From the NCBI RefSeq assembly GCF_947490415.1, contig NZ_CANLGX010000002.1:558001-622000 (forward strand): 64,000 nucleotides of DNA, in the 5' to 3' direction. This document shows positions 43,605-52,132 of this stretch, piece by piece. Both the position numbers and the translations under genes were made by a program. The stretch's first letter is position 1, and every line of letters starts with the position of its first letter. The stretch is from an uncultured Eudoraea sp. (GTDB lineage: Bacteria; Bacteroidota; Bacteroidia; Flavobacteriales; Flavobacteriaceae). The notes beneath the pieces were generated by a model, which saw only the letters and a program-made list of their open reading frames with translations, had not been told where the DNA came from and made no database searches.

Positions 43605-46600
43605 ATGAAAGAAGGATTAGCAGGGAAAATTGCAAAGTCATTTATAGGATCAAAGTTAACAGTGCTCCTAATGATAGTTTTTATGATCATTGGAGTATAC
43701 AGCTCCTTTTTAATTCCAAGGGAGGAAGAACCTCAGATTGATGTTCCCATTGCTGATATTTTTGTGGGATACCCGGGAGCCAGCCCTACCGAAGTTGAGT
43801 CAAGGGTGGTAAAGCCTCTGGAAAAACTTATCTCCAATATCAAAGGGGTTGAATATGTTTATTCTACTTCCATGAATGAACAGGCCATGGTTATTGTGCA
43901 GTTTTATGTGGGGGAGGATATTGAGCGGTCTTTTGTTAAACTCTATAATGAGATTAATAAGCATATGGATATCATGCCACAGGGCGTGACTTTTCCTTTG
44001 GTGAAAACCAGGGCCATTGATGACGTGCCAATGCTGGGGTTAACCTTGTGGAGTGAGAGTTACGATGATTACCAATTGAAGCAGATTGCACAGGAGGTTA
44101 CTGACGAAATTGAAAAGATAAATGATGTTTCAGCTATCCAAAAAATTGGTGGCAGGAACAGGCAATTAAGGGTAGTACTCGACAAAAACAAGATGGCAGA
44201 AAGCGGCCTTGATTTTCTTTCTGTTGCCCAGATGATAAAGGCCAACAATAGCCAGCTAAACAGTGGTAGTTTTGATAAATATGATACAGAGTTCACCGTA
44301 ACCACCGGAAGATTTTTGGAGACTACAGAGGATGTTGAAAATTTGGTAGTAGGCGTTCAACAAAATAAACCAATATACCTTAAACAAATTGCGGCAATAC
44401 ATGATGGAGCTGAATTGCCCAAAAATTATGTCTCTCTTGGTTTTGGCCAGGCAAGCGAAAATGCCCGACTGTATAATTCTGAATATCCGGCTGTTACCAT
44501 TTCCATAGCCAAACGAAAGGGAGCAGATGCAATGAAGATTTCGGATGTTATCCTGAAAAAAGTAGATCATCTGAAACAAAATCTGATTCCGTCAGATGTA
44601 CATGTGGAAGTTACCCGAAATTATGGAGAAACTGCTTCTCAAAAAGTATCAGAATTACTTATGCACCTTATAGGCGCAATCATTGCGGTCACATTTGTGG
44701 TTATGTTAGCCATGGGTTGGCGAGGTGGTTTGGTGGTGTTTTTATCAGTCCCAATTACATTTGCCCTTACATTACTCAGCTATTATATGCTGGACTATAC
44801 GCTTAATAGAATAACTCTTTTCGCTCTGGTGTTTGTAACAGGAATAGTGGTTGATGATTCCATAATTATTGCAGAGAACATGCACCGGCATTTTAAAATG
44901 AAGCGTTTGCCGTTCAAACAAGCTGCACTTTACGCCATAAATGAAGTTGGAAACCCAACAATTCTGGCAACTTTTACGGTAATTGCATCGGTTTTACCAA
45001 TGGCTTTTGTTTCAGGATTAATGGGCCCATATATGTCCCCAATGCCAATTGGAGCATCGATAGCAATGATATTGTCCTTGTTTGTGGCACTTACAATTAC
45101 TCCTTACCTCGGTTTTATTTTTCTGCGTGAAAAGGAAAAAAAGGGAAAGAAAAAAGAAGAGAAACAACTAGAGGAAACTTTTATATATAGGATCTACGAG
45201 AGATTTGAAAAACCTTTGTTGGAAAATAAAAAAATACGCTGGATATTTCTGGGAATAACTTTCATTTTGTTATTGGCTTCGGTAGCCATGTTCTTTACCA
45301 AAACGGTTGCTGTAAAAATGCTGCCTTTCGATAATAAAAACGAATTTCAGGTGGTCATAGACATGCCTGAAGGTACAACACTTGAAAGGACTGCTGTTGT
45401 TGCAAAAGAAATTTCCCAGTATTTATCTACCCGTCCTGAGGTTATTAATTATCAAAGTTATGTAGGAACTTCAGCCCCTATCACCTTTAATGGACTGGTA
45501 AGACACTATGATCTCAGGAGCGGTAGCAATGTTGCTGATATCCAGGTAAACTTAGTAGATAAACACGAAAGAAGTGCTCAAAGTCATCAGATTGCAAGCC
45601 TTCTGCGCCCTGAAATTAGAAAAATCGGACTAAAATATAATGCGAACGTAAAAGTGGTGGAAGTACCACCGGGACCACCTGTTTTATCAACCATCGTAGG
45701 AGAAATTTATGGACCGGATTATGAAGAGCAGATTGCTGTCGCCAATCAGGTACGGAGCCTGTTAAACAATACCAAAGATGTGGTGGATGTGGATTGGATG
45801 GTAGAAGCAGACCAAACCGAGTATGAATTCATCATAGATAAGCAAAAGGCTATGCTTTATGGTGTGACACCACAGCAAATTACGCAAACATTAAATTTGG
45901 CCCTTTCTGAAAGAGCCATAACCAACTTGTATGATGAAGATGCATCCAACCAGGTAGACCTGATACTTGCCCTGGACGAAAAAGAGAAATCCACCATCAA
46001 TGATATTTCTCAACTCAAGGTTAAATCAAAAATGGCAACTATGAATACCATAGGGGATTTAACGGATATTAATAAAACCTTTACTGCCAAAAGCATTTAT
46101 AGAAAAAATCAAAAACGGGTGGTTTATGTGGTTGCTGATATGGCTGGGGAATTGGAGAGCCCGGTTTATGCTATCCTGGGAATGAGTGATAAATTAAAGG
46201 AAATAGATATTCCGGAAGGATATAAGCTTGAAGAACTATACATTAAACAACCAGATTTTGAAGATGATTACACTATAAAATGGGATGGAGAGTGGCAAGT
46301 TACATTGGAGGTATTCAGGGATTTGGGAATTGCATTTCTTGGGGTTATTGTCATTATCTATATTTTAATAGTAGGGTGGTTTCAAAATTTTAAGGCACCC
46401 ATAGTGATGATGGTGGCAATTCCACTTTCTTTGGTGGGAATTGTTCTGGGCCATTGGTTGTTAGATGCATTTTTTACAGCTACTTCTTTTATTGGAATGA
46501 TAGCATTGGCGGGAATAATGGTAAGAAATTCCGTACTGCTTATAGACTTTATAAACCTTCGTGTGGCAGAAGGTATTCCTTTAAAACAAGCGGTTATTGA

Positions 46601-46799
46601 CGCAGGCGCAGTTCGTACAACTCCCATACTCTTAACCGCCGGTACTGTCGTAATTGGTGCCTTTGTCATTCTTTTTGACCCTATTTTTCAGGGCTTGGCA
46701 ATTTCATTAATGGGAGGAACTATTGCTTCAACAGTACTTACGCTGCTGGTTGTACCACTCGTATATTATTTGATAGAACGTAAAAATCACAAAATATGA
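43605..46799 (+). CDS. RND family efflux transporter, inner-membrane permease
   Basis: 1064 residues with the 1+5+1+5 helix layout. The second-helix region has RITLFALVFVTGIVVDDSIIIAEN, with the two Asp of the proton relay. Porter domains hold 'YPGASPTEVESRVVKPLEKLISNIKGVEYVYSTS'. It resembles the AcrB/CzcA superfamily but does not fit the best-known metal-specific branch clearly, so the substrate is open. It is coupled by an ATGA overlap to a PII-like gene, an arrangement often seen with metal or toxic-ion pumps. Confidence 0.92.
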   Translation: MKEGLAGKIAKSFIGSKLTVLLMIVFMIIGVYSSFLIPREEEPQIDVPIADIFVGYPGASPTEVESRVVKPLEKLISNIKGVEYVYSTSMNEQAMVIVQFYVGEDIERSFVKLYNEINKHMDIMPQGVTFPLVKTRAIDDVPMLGLTLWSESYDDYQLKQIAQEVTDEIEKINDVSAIQKIGGRNRQLRVVLDKNKMAESGLDFLSVAQMIKANNSQLNSGSFDKYDTEFTVTTGRFLETTEDVENLVVGVQQNKPIYLKQIAAIHDGAELPKNYVSLGFGQASENARLYNSEYPAVTISIAKRKGADAMKISDVILKKVDHLKQNLIPSDVHVEVTRNYGETASQKVSELLMHLIGAIIAVTFVVMLAMGWRGGLVVFLSVPITFALTLLSYYMLDYTLNRITLFALVFVTGIVVDDSIIIAENMHRHFKMKRLPFKQAALYAINEVGNPTILATFTVIASVLPMAFVSGLMGPYMSPMPIGASIAMILSLFVALTITPYLGFIFLREKEKKGKKKEEKQLEETFIYRIYERFEKPLLENKKIRWIFLGITFILLLASVAMFFTKTVAVKMLPFDNKNEFQVVIDMPEGTTLERTAVVAKEISQYLSTRPEVINYQSYVGTSAPITFNGLVRHYDLRSGSNVADIQVNLVDKHERSAQSHQIASLLRPEIRKIGLKYNANVKVVEVPPGPPVLSTIVGEIYGPDYEEQIAVANQVRSLLNNTKDVVDVDWMVEADQTEYEFIIDKQKAMLYGVTPQQITQTLNLALSERAITNLYDEDASNQVDLILALDEKEKSTINDISQLKVKSKMATMNTIGDLTDINKTFTAKSIYRKNQKRVVYVVADMAGELESPVYAILGMSDKLKEIDIPEGYKLEELYIKQPDFEDDYTIKWDGEWQVTLEVFRDLGIAFLGVIVIIYILIVGWFQNFKAPIVMMVAIPLSLVGIVLGHWLLDAFFTATSFIGMIALAGIMVRNSVLLIDFINLRVAEGIPLKQAVIDAGAVRTTPILLTAGTVVIGAFVILFDPIFQGLAISLMGGTIASTVLTLLVVPLVYYLIERKNHKI

Positions 46800-47101
46800 A
46801 ATTACTAATCGTTACCGTTGTAGATCAGTTTGATGAAGACATTCTGCGGCTTTTTAAAAAAGCCAAAATAGAGAGTTTTAGCGGTTCGGAAATAGATGGA
46901 TATAAACAACAGGCATCCCTGTTAATGAGCTCAAAATGGTTTCCGACAGTTAAGGGGGGGGTAGAGTCCAGTCTTTTTTTCTCTTTTACAGAAGATGATA
47001 AAATAGATGTTATCTTTAGTTTGATTGAAGAGTTTAATAAAAATCTGGTAACCAACAATCCCATAAAAGCGATTGTAGTTCCCATAGAAAGATCAATATA
47101 A
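46796..47101 (+). CDS. PII-like small protein coupled to the RND pump
   Basis: 101 residues. It begins MKLLIVTVVDQFDEDILRLFKKA and ends NNPIKAIVVPIERSI, the strand order expected of a PII/DUF3240-like ferredoxin fold, although the homology is weak. PII-like partners of RND pumps are thought to sense metals or nucleotides. Its start overlaps the pump stop by 4 bases, so the two are made together. It may regulate the pump (inference). Confidence 0.65.
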   Translation: MKLLIVTVVDQFDEDILRLFKKAKIESFSGSEIDGYKQQASLLMSSKWFPTVKGGVESSLFFSFTEDDKIDVIFSLIEEFNKNLVTNNPIKAIVVPIERSI

Positions 47102-47113
47102 AATATAATAAGT

Positions 47114-47299
47114 ATGAAAAACAGAATTGTTAGGGCTGTAGCCGGAACCTTTGTTCTAATTAGCTTAATGCTGGCCATTTACGTAAACATTAATTGGTTA
47201 TGGTTTACTGCCTTCGTTGGTGTAAACCTCTTACAGTCATCATTCACAAAATGGTGTTTAATGGAAGATATTTTATCCAAATTTGGTATAAAGGATTAG
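47114..47299 (+). CDS. DUF2892 (YgaP-like) membrane protein
   Basis: 61 residues with two helices: MKNRIVRAVAGTFVLISLML and a second near NINWLWFTAFVGVNLLQSS, followed by a short Cys-containing FTKWCLMEDILSKFGI. This is the membrane half of YgaP-type rhodanese proteins without the rhodanese. Single DUF2892 proteins often accompany rhodanese and sulfur genes, so it fits the sulfur theme of the window. It is the last gene of the RND operon, 12 bases after the PII-like gene. Confidence 0.85.
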   Translation: MKNRIVRAVAGTFVLISLMLAIYVNINWLWFTAFVGVNLLQSSFTKWCLMEDILSKFGIKD

Positions 47300-47460
47300 G
47301 TAAATACTTTGATTATTATTCAAAAGTTGATTTGAATTATATGAGAAAGACAGCAATGATAAACTTTAATAATTATAATAACTTTTTATAACTTTTAAAG
47401 TAAGGTTTATCTTGAAAATCCTACTTTTATGGCATAATAATTATAGTTTAATATTTAATC

Positions 47461-48426
47461 ATGTCAGAAAAAATTGAACGTGTAAAAACACTTATACTTG
47501 GTTCAGGTCCTGCAGGTTATACGGCTGCTATTTATGCAGCCAGAGCAGATCTGAAACCAATTATGTATACCGGGATGGAGCCCGGAGGGCAATTAACAAC
47601 CACCACGGAAGTGGATAATTTCCCCGGTTACCCTGAAGGGATAGACGGACCTACAATGATGGTGCAGTTGCAGCAACAGGCAGAACGCTTTGGAACAGAA
47701 GTCCGAATAGGAATGGCTACTGCGGTTGATTTCAGTAATGAAGTTGGCGGGATTCACAAAGTAACCATAGATGATTCTAAAGTAATTGAGGCAGAAACCG
47801 TTATTATTTCTACAGGTGCAACTGCAAAATATTTAAATATTCCCAGTGAGCAGCGTTTGCGCGGAGGCGGTGTATCGGCCTGTGCGGTTTGCGATGGATT
47901 TTTTTACAAAGGACAAGATGTAGCAATAGTAGGAGGTGGTGATACAGCCGCTGAGGAGGCTTCATATCTTGCAAACATTTGTAATAAAGTTACCATGTTG
48001 GTTCGAAAGGATTTTATGAGAGCCTCTAAGGCTATGCAACATAGAGTAAACAGTTTGCCAAACATTGATCTGCGATATAATTCGGAAGTGGATGAAGTAT
48101 TGGGCGAGCAGGTTGTTGAAGGTTTACGTATCGTGAATAATAAAACAGGTGAAAAAGAAGAAATTCCTATTACAGGATTCTTTGTTGCCATAGGTCATAA
48201 ACCCAATACAGAAATTTTCAAGGGTCAGTTAGAGATGGATGAAACAGGCTATCTAATAACACATGGTAAATCTACTAAAACCAGCAGGCCAGGAGTCTTT
48301 GCCAGTGGTGATGTTCAGGATAAGGAATACAGACAAGCGGTGACAGCAGCAGGAACGGGTTGTATGGCAGCATTGGATGCGGAACGTTATTTGGCAACCA
48401 TTGAAACTCCTCAGGAAGTATCCTGA
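47461..48426 (+). CDS. trxB: Thioredoxin-disulfide reductase
   Basis: 321 residues. FAD motif LILGSGPAGYTAAIYAARA, redox-active pair Cys141-Cys144 in CAVCDG, NADPH motif VGGGDTAAEEASYL, and the C-terminal FASGDVQDKEYRQAVTAAGTG. It reduces thioredoxin with NADPH in the cytoplasm. A -7 like TACTTTTA lies at 47422-47429. It may also support thiol repair for persulfide metabolism, but this is a general housekeeping gene. Confidence 0.96.
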   Translation: MSEKIERVKTLILGSGPAGYTAAIYAARADLKPIMYTGMEPGGQLTTTTEVDNFPGYPEGIDGPTMMVQLQQQAERFGTEVRIGMATAVDFSNEVGGIHKVTIDDSKVIEAETVIISTGATAKYLNIPSEQRLRGGGVSACAVCDGFFYKGQDVAIVGGGDTAAEEASYLANICNKVTMLVRKDFMRASKAMQHRVNSLPNIDLRYNSEVDEVLGEQVVEGLRIVNNKTGEKEEIPITGFFVAIGHKPNTEIFKGQLEMDETGYLITHGKSTKTSRPGVFASGDVQDKEYRQAVTAAGTGCMAALDAERYLATIETPQEVS

Positions 48427-48456
48427 TTTAACAGGCAATCCATTTGCTTTTAAAAT

Positions 48457-48488
48457 AAAAAGACCGCTAAAACATAGCGGTCTTTTTA
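48457..48488. terminator. Bidirectional terminator after trxB
   Basis: A 13-bp perfect stem (48457-48469 with 48475-48487) with a 5-nt AAACA loop and A/T tracts on both sides separates convergent genes ending at 48426 and 48509. Confidence 0.92.
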
Positions 48489-48508
48489 TTTTCCGGAGAA
48501 ACCAGATC

Positions 48509-48955
48509 CTAATTTATTCTTTTGTAATTTTCGGAGAAAGTCCTGTTGCCATCGGCATCAATTGATATCTGACTATAGGTGTTATCCTTCAAAACTAATT
48601 CAAATGTGAATTCGCGTAAAGTATCTAAGGCCTTCATCATGTGATAATCCCCGTATTCAATCGTTTCTATTAAATCGGTGTCAGTTATCCTATAGGAACC
48701 GTAACCAAACCTGCCAATGGTATCGTTCGGATCTGTGCGTGACCACATTACTTTCCCATCATAATACATTTTTACCTGTCTGTAACCTTCTTGTATTTTG
48801 GCAGTATCTGTTACTTCCTGTCCATCATAGTTATAAAAGCTTTGCAGTTCCCAGGTTCCTTCCATGGTATGCATAGTGTTAGGTTTTAAAGATGTGGTTG
48901 AAGTAGCCGTGACCAAAATCATCATCAATAAAACTAATCCAAGAAATTTTTTCAT
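48509..48955 (-). CDS. Secreted lipocalin-like hypothetical protein
   Basis: 148 residues. A signal peptide (MKKFLGLVLLMMILVTATS) is followed by a small beta-rich domain starting MEGTWELQSFYNYDGQEV and ending DADGNRTFSENYKRIN. The 'G-x-W-E-L' opening and the strand pattern recall lipocalin-like DUFs of Bacteroidetes. No catalytic residues are seen. Function unknown; it appears to be monocistronic. Confidence 0.75.
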   Translation of the reverse strand: MKKFLGLVLLMMILVTATSTTSLKPNTMHTMEGTWELQSFYNYDGQEVTDTAKIQEGYRQVKMYYDGKVMWSRTDPNDTIGRFGYGSYRITDTDLIETIEYGDYHMMKALDTLREFTFELVLKDNTYSQISIDADGNRTFSENYKRIN

Positions 48956-49077
48956 GGTTTTGTGTTTTAAATAGTTATTCTTAAAGATATCTTAAAAGTT
49001 ACAAATTTTTTTGTAAAACCAACAGAATATCAGGGATTAAATTATGAATTGTAAATGGCCGGCCTTTAGTCTAAATA

Positions 49078-50127
49078 TTAATCGTAAAAAGAATTAATAA
49101 GTGAGGTAATTTTTATTATGTCTTTCTCAGTATGTAAGGCAGTTAATACTATCCTGCTTTTTAAGCTGGCTTCTTCTGAGGGATAATTGAAATCGGTCAC
49201 AATAATTCCGTTATTGTACAGAAATTTGGTTAATTCAGGATCGGAATAACCAAATACCGGGAATCCTTGTATAAAGGTAAATTTCTTTCGATCATTTATA
49301 AGATTTAAGAAAAAAACCGTAGTACCATCCAATGTCCTTTTTTTAGATTTATATATCTCTTCAGCCTGTATTAGAGTGGCCATACTTGCAGGTGATGGGG
49401 GTGAAGCTCCGGCGTAAAAATCCGTTTTAATTACTTCTTTTAATCTGTGCCTGCAGCCAAAGATTGCGCCTGCATCTATACCTAAGGCTTTACCCAAAGA
49501 ACAACAAATTAATAGCTCTTTGGGTTTGAAATTCGAGAGAATTTGGAAAACACCACTATTGCCGGGGCCTATTTGTCCAATGCCGTGTGAATCATCTGCC
49601 ACTAGTATACATTTATTTAGCGGCAACGATGTTAACCCTTGAAATTGCGGATAGTTGTAGCCTGAGAAATCTATGGTATCTAATAGAATAACTGGTGTTG
49701 CCTCTTTGTTTGATGACAGATGGTCCTTTAAAGCAATATTCAAAGCCGAATAAGTGATATAGGGTTTAATTTTGGATTGGTAAAGGGCAGAATGACTGTT
49801 TGGTGTATAAAACAACTGATATTGCTTTCCACTGAATAAGCTGCAAATTAATTGCCCCGCAAGATATCCTGATGATAGGACTGCACAGTCTTCACTGCCC
49901 ACCCATTTAGAAAGATGAGTTTCCGCTTCTCTATAAATCGATAGCTGAACATTGGACTTTCTGGAAGCACCGTAGCTGATACCATATTTTTTGATGTTTG
50001 CGATAAAAATACTCTGGAATTCCCTATCAGTTTGCAACCCAAAATAGCTGGTTCCACCGAAGTAAAGAAATTTCTTCTGCTCAATTACAATTTCGCGGCC
50101 CGGAAAAGAATGTATATAAGAGGTCAT
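49078..50127 (-). CDS. PLP-dependent aminotransferase class I/II fold enzyme (8-amino-7-oxononanoate-synthase-like)
   Basis: 349 residues. It has the fold-type I pattern: the Lys in CCSLGKALGIDAG, preceded by ILVADDSHGIGQIG with the Asp that holds the PLP nitrogen. It resembles alpha-oxoamine synthases (BioF, Kbl) but is shorter than the usual 390 residues. The N-terminus begins close to 'YFGGTSYFGL', a truncated form of the family N-terminus. It overlaps the epimerase gene by 4 bases. A role in cell-wall or amino-acid chemistry is possible, but I cannot name the substrate. Confidence 0.8.
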   Translation of the reverse strand: MTSYIHSFPGREIVIEQKKFLYFGGTSYFGLQTDREFQSIFIANIKKYGISYGASRKSNVQLSIYREAETHLSKWVGSEDCAVLSSGYLAGQLICSLFSGKQYQLFYTPNSHSALYQSKIKPYITYSALNIALKDHLSSNKEATPVILLDTIDFSGYNYPQFQGLTSLPLNKCILVADDSHGIGQIGPGNSGVFQILSNFKPKELLICCSLGKALGIDAGAIFGCRHRLKEVIKTDFYAGASPPSPASMATLIQAEEIYKSKKRTLDGTTVFFLNLINDRKKFTFIQGFPVFGYSDPELTKFLYNNGIIVTDFNYPSEEASLKSRIVLTALHTEKDIIKITSLINSFYD

Positions 50128-51137
50128 TTGAATAATTCTATTCCGCTGCCATTTATTTCAGGAAAAATAACACGGCCTTTTTCTTTAATTTGAACCCCCG
50201 CTGCAATATCCTCGGCTAATAGCATTGCCCCATCCATATCTACATAATCTAATTTCGGCAATAGCTGGGCAATGGCAGAAATCCCAACGGTAGATTCCGT
50301 CATGCACCCTACCATGACTTTCAAACCTAGTTCCCTGGCTTTATCTATCATTCGCAAAGCCGGCGTCAGTCCCCCGCATTTAGTCAATTTAATATTTATA
50401 CCATTAAAATGGAGCCAGCATTTCCCTACGTCGCCCTCTTCTATGCAACTTTCGTCAGCAATTACCGGAAGAACACTTTGGTGAATTACTTTTTCCATCC
50501 CTTCCCAATCATCGGCCTTTAGAGGCTGTTCTAAAAACTCTACACCCAGGTCTTTTAACAAGGGCGCATTGTGAATAGTCTCGTTCGCGGTCCAGGCACA
50601 ATTGGCATCAATCCTGAAAATAGCATTTGTATGTTTGCGTAACTCTTTAATAATGGCCACATCATTATCCGTTCCTAACTTAATTTTGTAAATGGGCCAG
50701 GGCTTTTCTTTTATTTTTGCGACCATTTTATCTACAGTATCCAGACCAATCGTATAATTGGTAACAGGATAATTTTCAATAGAAGTACCCCAAATCTCAT
50801 ACAGTGGTTTTCCAATGATTTTACCATAGAGGTCATGCGCCGCGAGATCTAAAGCACATAAGGCAAAATTGCTCAATCCCCTAGAAGCAATAAATGAATA
50901 AAAATCTTCAGCATCATGAAAATTGTAGGACTCTATTTCCCGGCGAATTCCCTCTATTTCAGAGATCATACTTTCACAGCTAATACCGTAATACGGATTA
51001 GAAGTTGCTTCACCGTAGCCGGTACAATTTTCAGACGAGAGAGAAACTATTAAAGTATCTTGTGAATCATGAGATTCCCTTGAAATACTAAAGGTATGTT
51101 TTAAGGTTAAAGTGTACTTTTTTAGATTGAGATTCAT
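50124..51137 (-). CDS. Dipeptide epimerase (enolase superfamily, L-Ala-D/L-Glu type)
   Basis: 337 residues. The catalytic barrel has the KxK pair in YKIKLG, metal ligands in FRIDANCAW (Asp), EFLEQPL (Glu) and IADESC (Asp), and the second catalytic Lys in NIKLTKCGG. This is the L-Ala-D/L-Glu epimerase branch that recycles murein peptides, and the C-terminal VDMDGAMLLAED agrees. It is translationally coupled to the PLP enzyme. Confidence 0.88.
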   Translation of the reverse strand: MNLNLKKYTLTLKHTFSISRESHDSQDTLIVSLSSENCTGYGEATSNPYYGISCESMISEIEGIRREIESYNFHDAEDFYSFIASRGLSNFALCALDLAAHDLYGKIIGKPLYEIWGTSIENYPVTNYTIGLDTVDKMVAKIKEKPWPIYKIKLGTDNDVAIIKELRKHTNAIFRIDANCAWTANETIHNAPLLKDLGVEFLEQPLKADDWEGMEKVIHQSVLPVIADESCIEEGDVGKCWLHFNGINIKLTKCGGLTPALRMIDKARELGLKVMVGCMTESTVGISAIAQLLPKLDYVDMDGAMLLAEDIAAGVQIKEKGRVIFPEINGSGIELFK

Positions 51138-51188
51138 TAATCAATTGTTTAATACGAATATAAATAAATCCCATATATGACGAAATAA

Positions 51189-51212
51189 AACCCCGGTAAG
51201 AATACCGGGGTT
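51189..51212 (-). terminator. Terminator of the GIN-domain gene
   Basis: A 10-bp stem AACCCCGGTA/TACCGGGGTT (51189-51198 with 51203-51212), AGAA loop. On the minus strand it ends in TTTTATTT. It lies 53 bases beyond the stop at 51265, in the gap before the epimerase gene. Confidence 0.88.
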
Positions 51213-51264
51213 AAAATAATAATGCTTAAGAAAATGTATGGTGTTTAATACTGACTAACTCGTC

Positions 51265-51987
51265 CTAGTTTTTATGAACGTTTCCGGAAACAGATTTCTT
51301 CATTTGAACTTTTGCTTCTCCGGTATAGGAAATATCAGCACCGCTGCTGGCGTCAGCAGTTAGAGATTCAGATACATTAACAGAAATATCTGCTCCGCTG
51401 CTTGCATCGGCACGGCAGGTTTGTACATTAAAATCTCTGGCTTTAATATCTGAACCACTGCTGGCATTGGCATATAACATATTGGCTTCACCGGATAATC
51501 TAATATCCGCCCCACTACTTGTATTGGCATCAACTTCATCGGCACTTAATTCTACGCGCAGATCCGAGCCACTACTGGCATTCAATGATATTTTATCAGA
51601 TTTAATAACACTCTTCCCAACTAAATCAGCACCGCTTGAAGATTCCAGTCCGGTAATGTCGGGCAAAGAGACATATATTTTTTTTGTTGCTCTGCCAATA
51701 TTTTCAATGGCATGGATTTTTAATTTACCATCCCGGATATCTGTTCCAATAAGGTCAATAATATTTTCGTCGGCTTCTACTGAAATTTCAAATTCCTTAG
51801 CCTGAGTAACATATACGTCCAGGCCTTCTGAGGCAGATACAACGGTAAATTCTTCAGTAACCTCTCTTCGGTCTTTGGCTATAACTCCATTTCCTTTTTT
51901 ACCGTCTCCAAAATTTATGTCAAAGGCACAAGAGGAAAGAAATAGCGCCAGGATAAATGCGATTGTAATTCTTGCTAATGTTGTCAT
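51265..51987 (-). CDS. GIN-domain (DUF2807) lipoprotein
   Basis: 240 residues. Lipobox LSSC (Cys20). The DUF2807 domain (about 40-235) has six SSGAD/SSGSD turns spaced about 15-20 residues apart, the ladder of a right-handed beta-helix. It probably lies on the outer face of a membrane as an adhesin-like or signalling element of the neighbouring PspC system. It lies downstream of the PspC gene on the same strand, separated by 145 bases. Confidence 0.92.
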   Translation of the reverse strand: MTTLARITIAFILALFLSSCAFDINFGDGKKGNGVIAKDRREVTEEFTVVSASEGLDVYVTQAKEFEISVEADENIIDLIGTDIRDGKLKIHAIENIGRATKKIYVSLPDITGLESSSGADLVGKSVIKSDKISLNASSGSDLRVELSADEVDANTSSGADIRLSGEANMLYANASSGSDIKARDFNVQTCRADASSGADISVNVSESLTADASSGADISYTGEAKVQMKKSVSGNVHKN

Positions 51988-52132
51988 GATTGTCGTTTTT
52001 AAGAACCCAAATTTTACGGGTTTTGATTAATTGTTTACTGATTTAATTTGATTGATAAAATTCTATGTTTCTATTAGAAATAACGAAAATGAATTACTCA
52101 ATTGTTGAATTCAAATGATGAATTGTAAGCTT

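Noticed and set aside
51265-51987. Repeated SSGAD segments as possible CRISPR or DNA repeats
   Set aside because: The repetition is at protein level in a GIN-domain beta-helix, with variable DNA and spacing.
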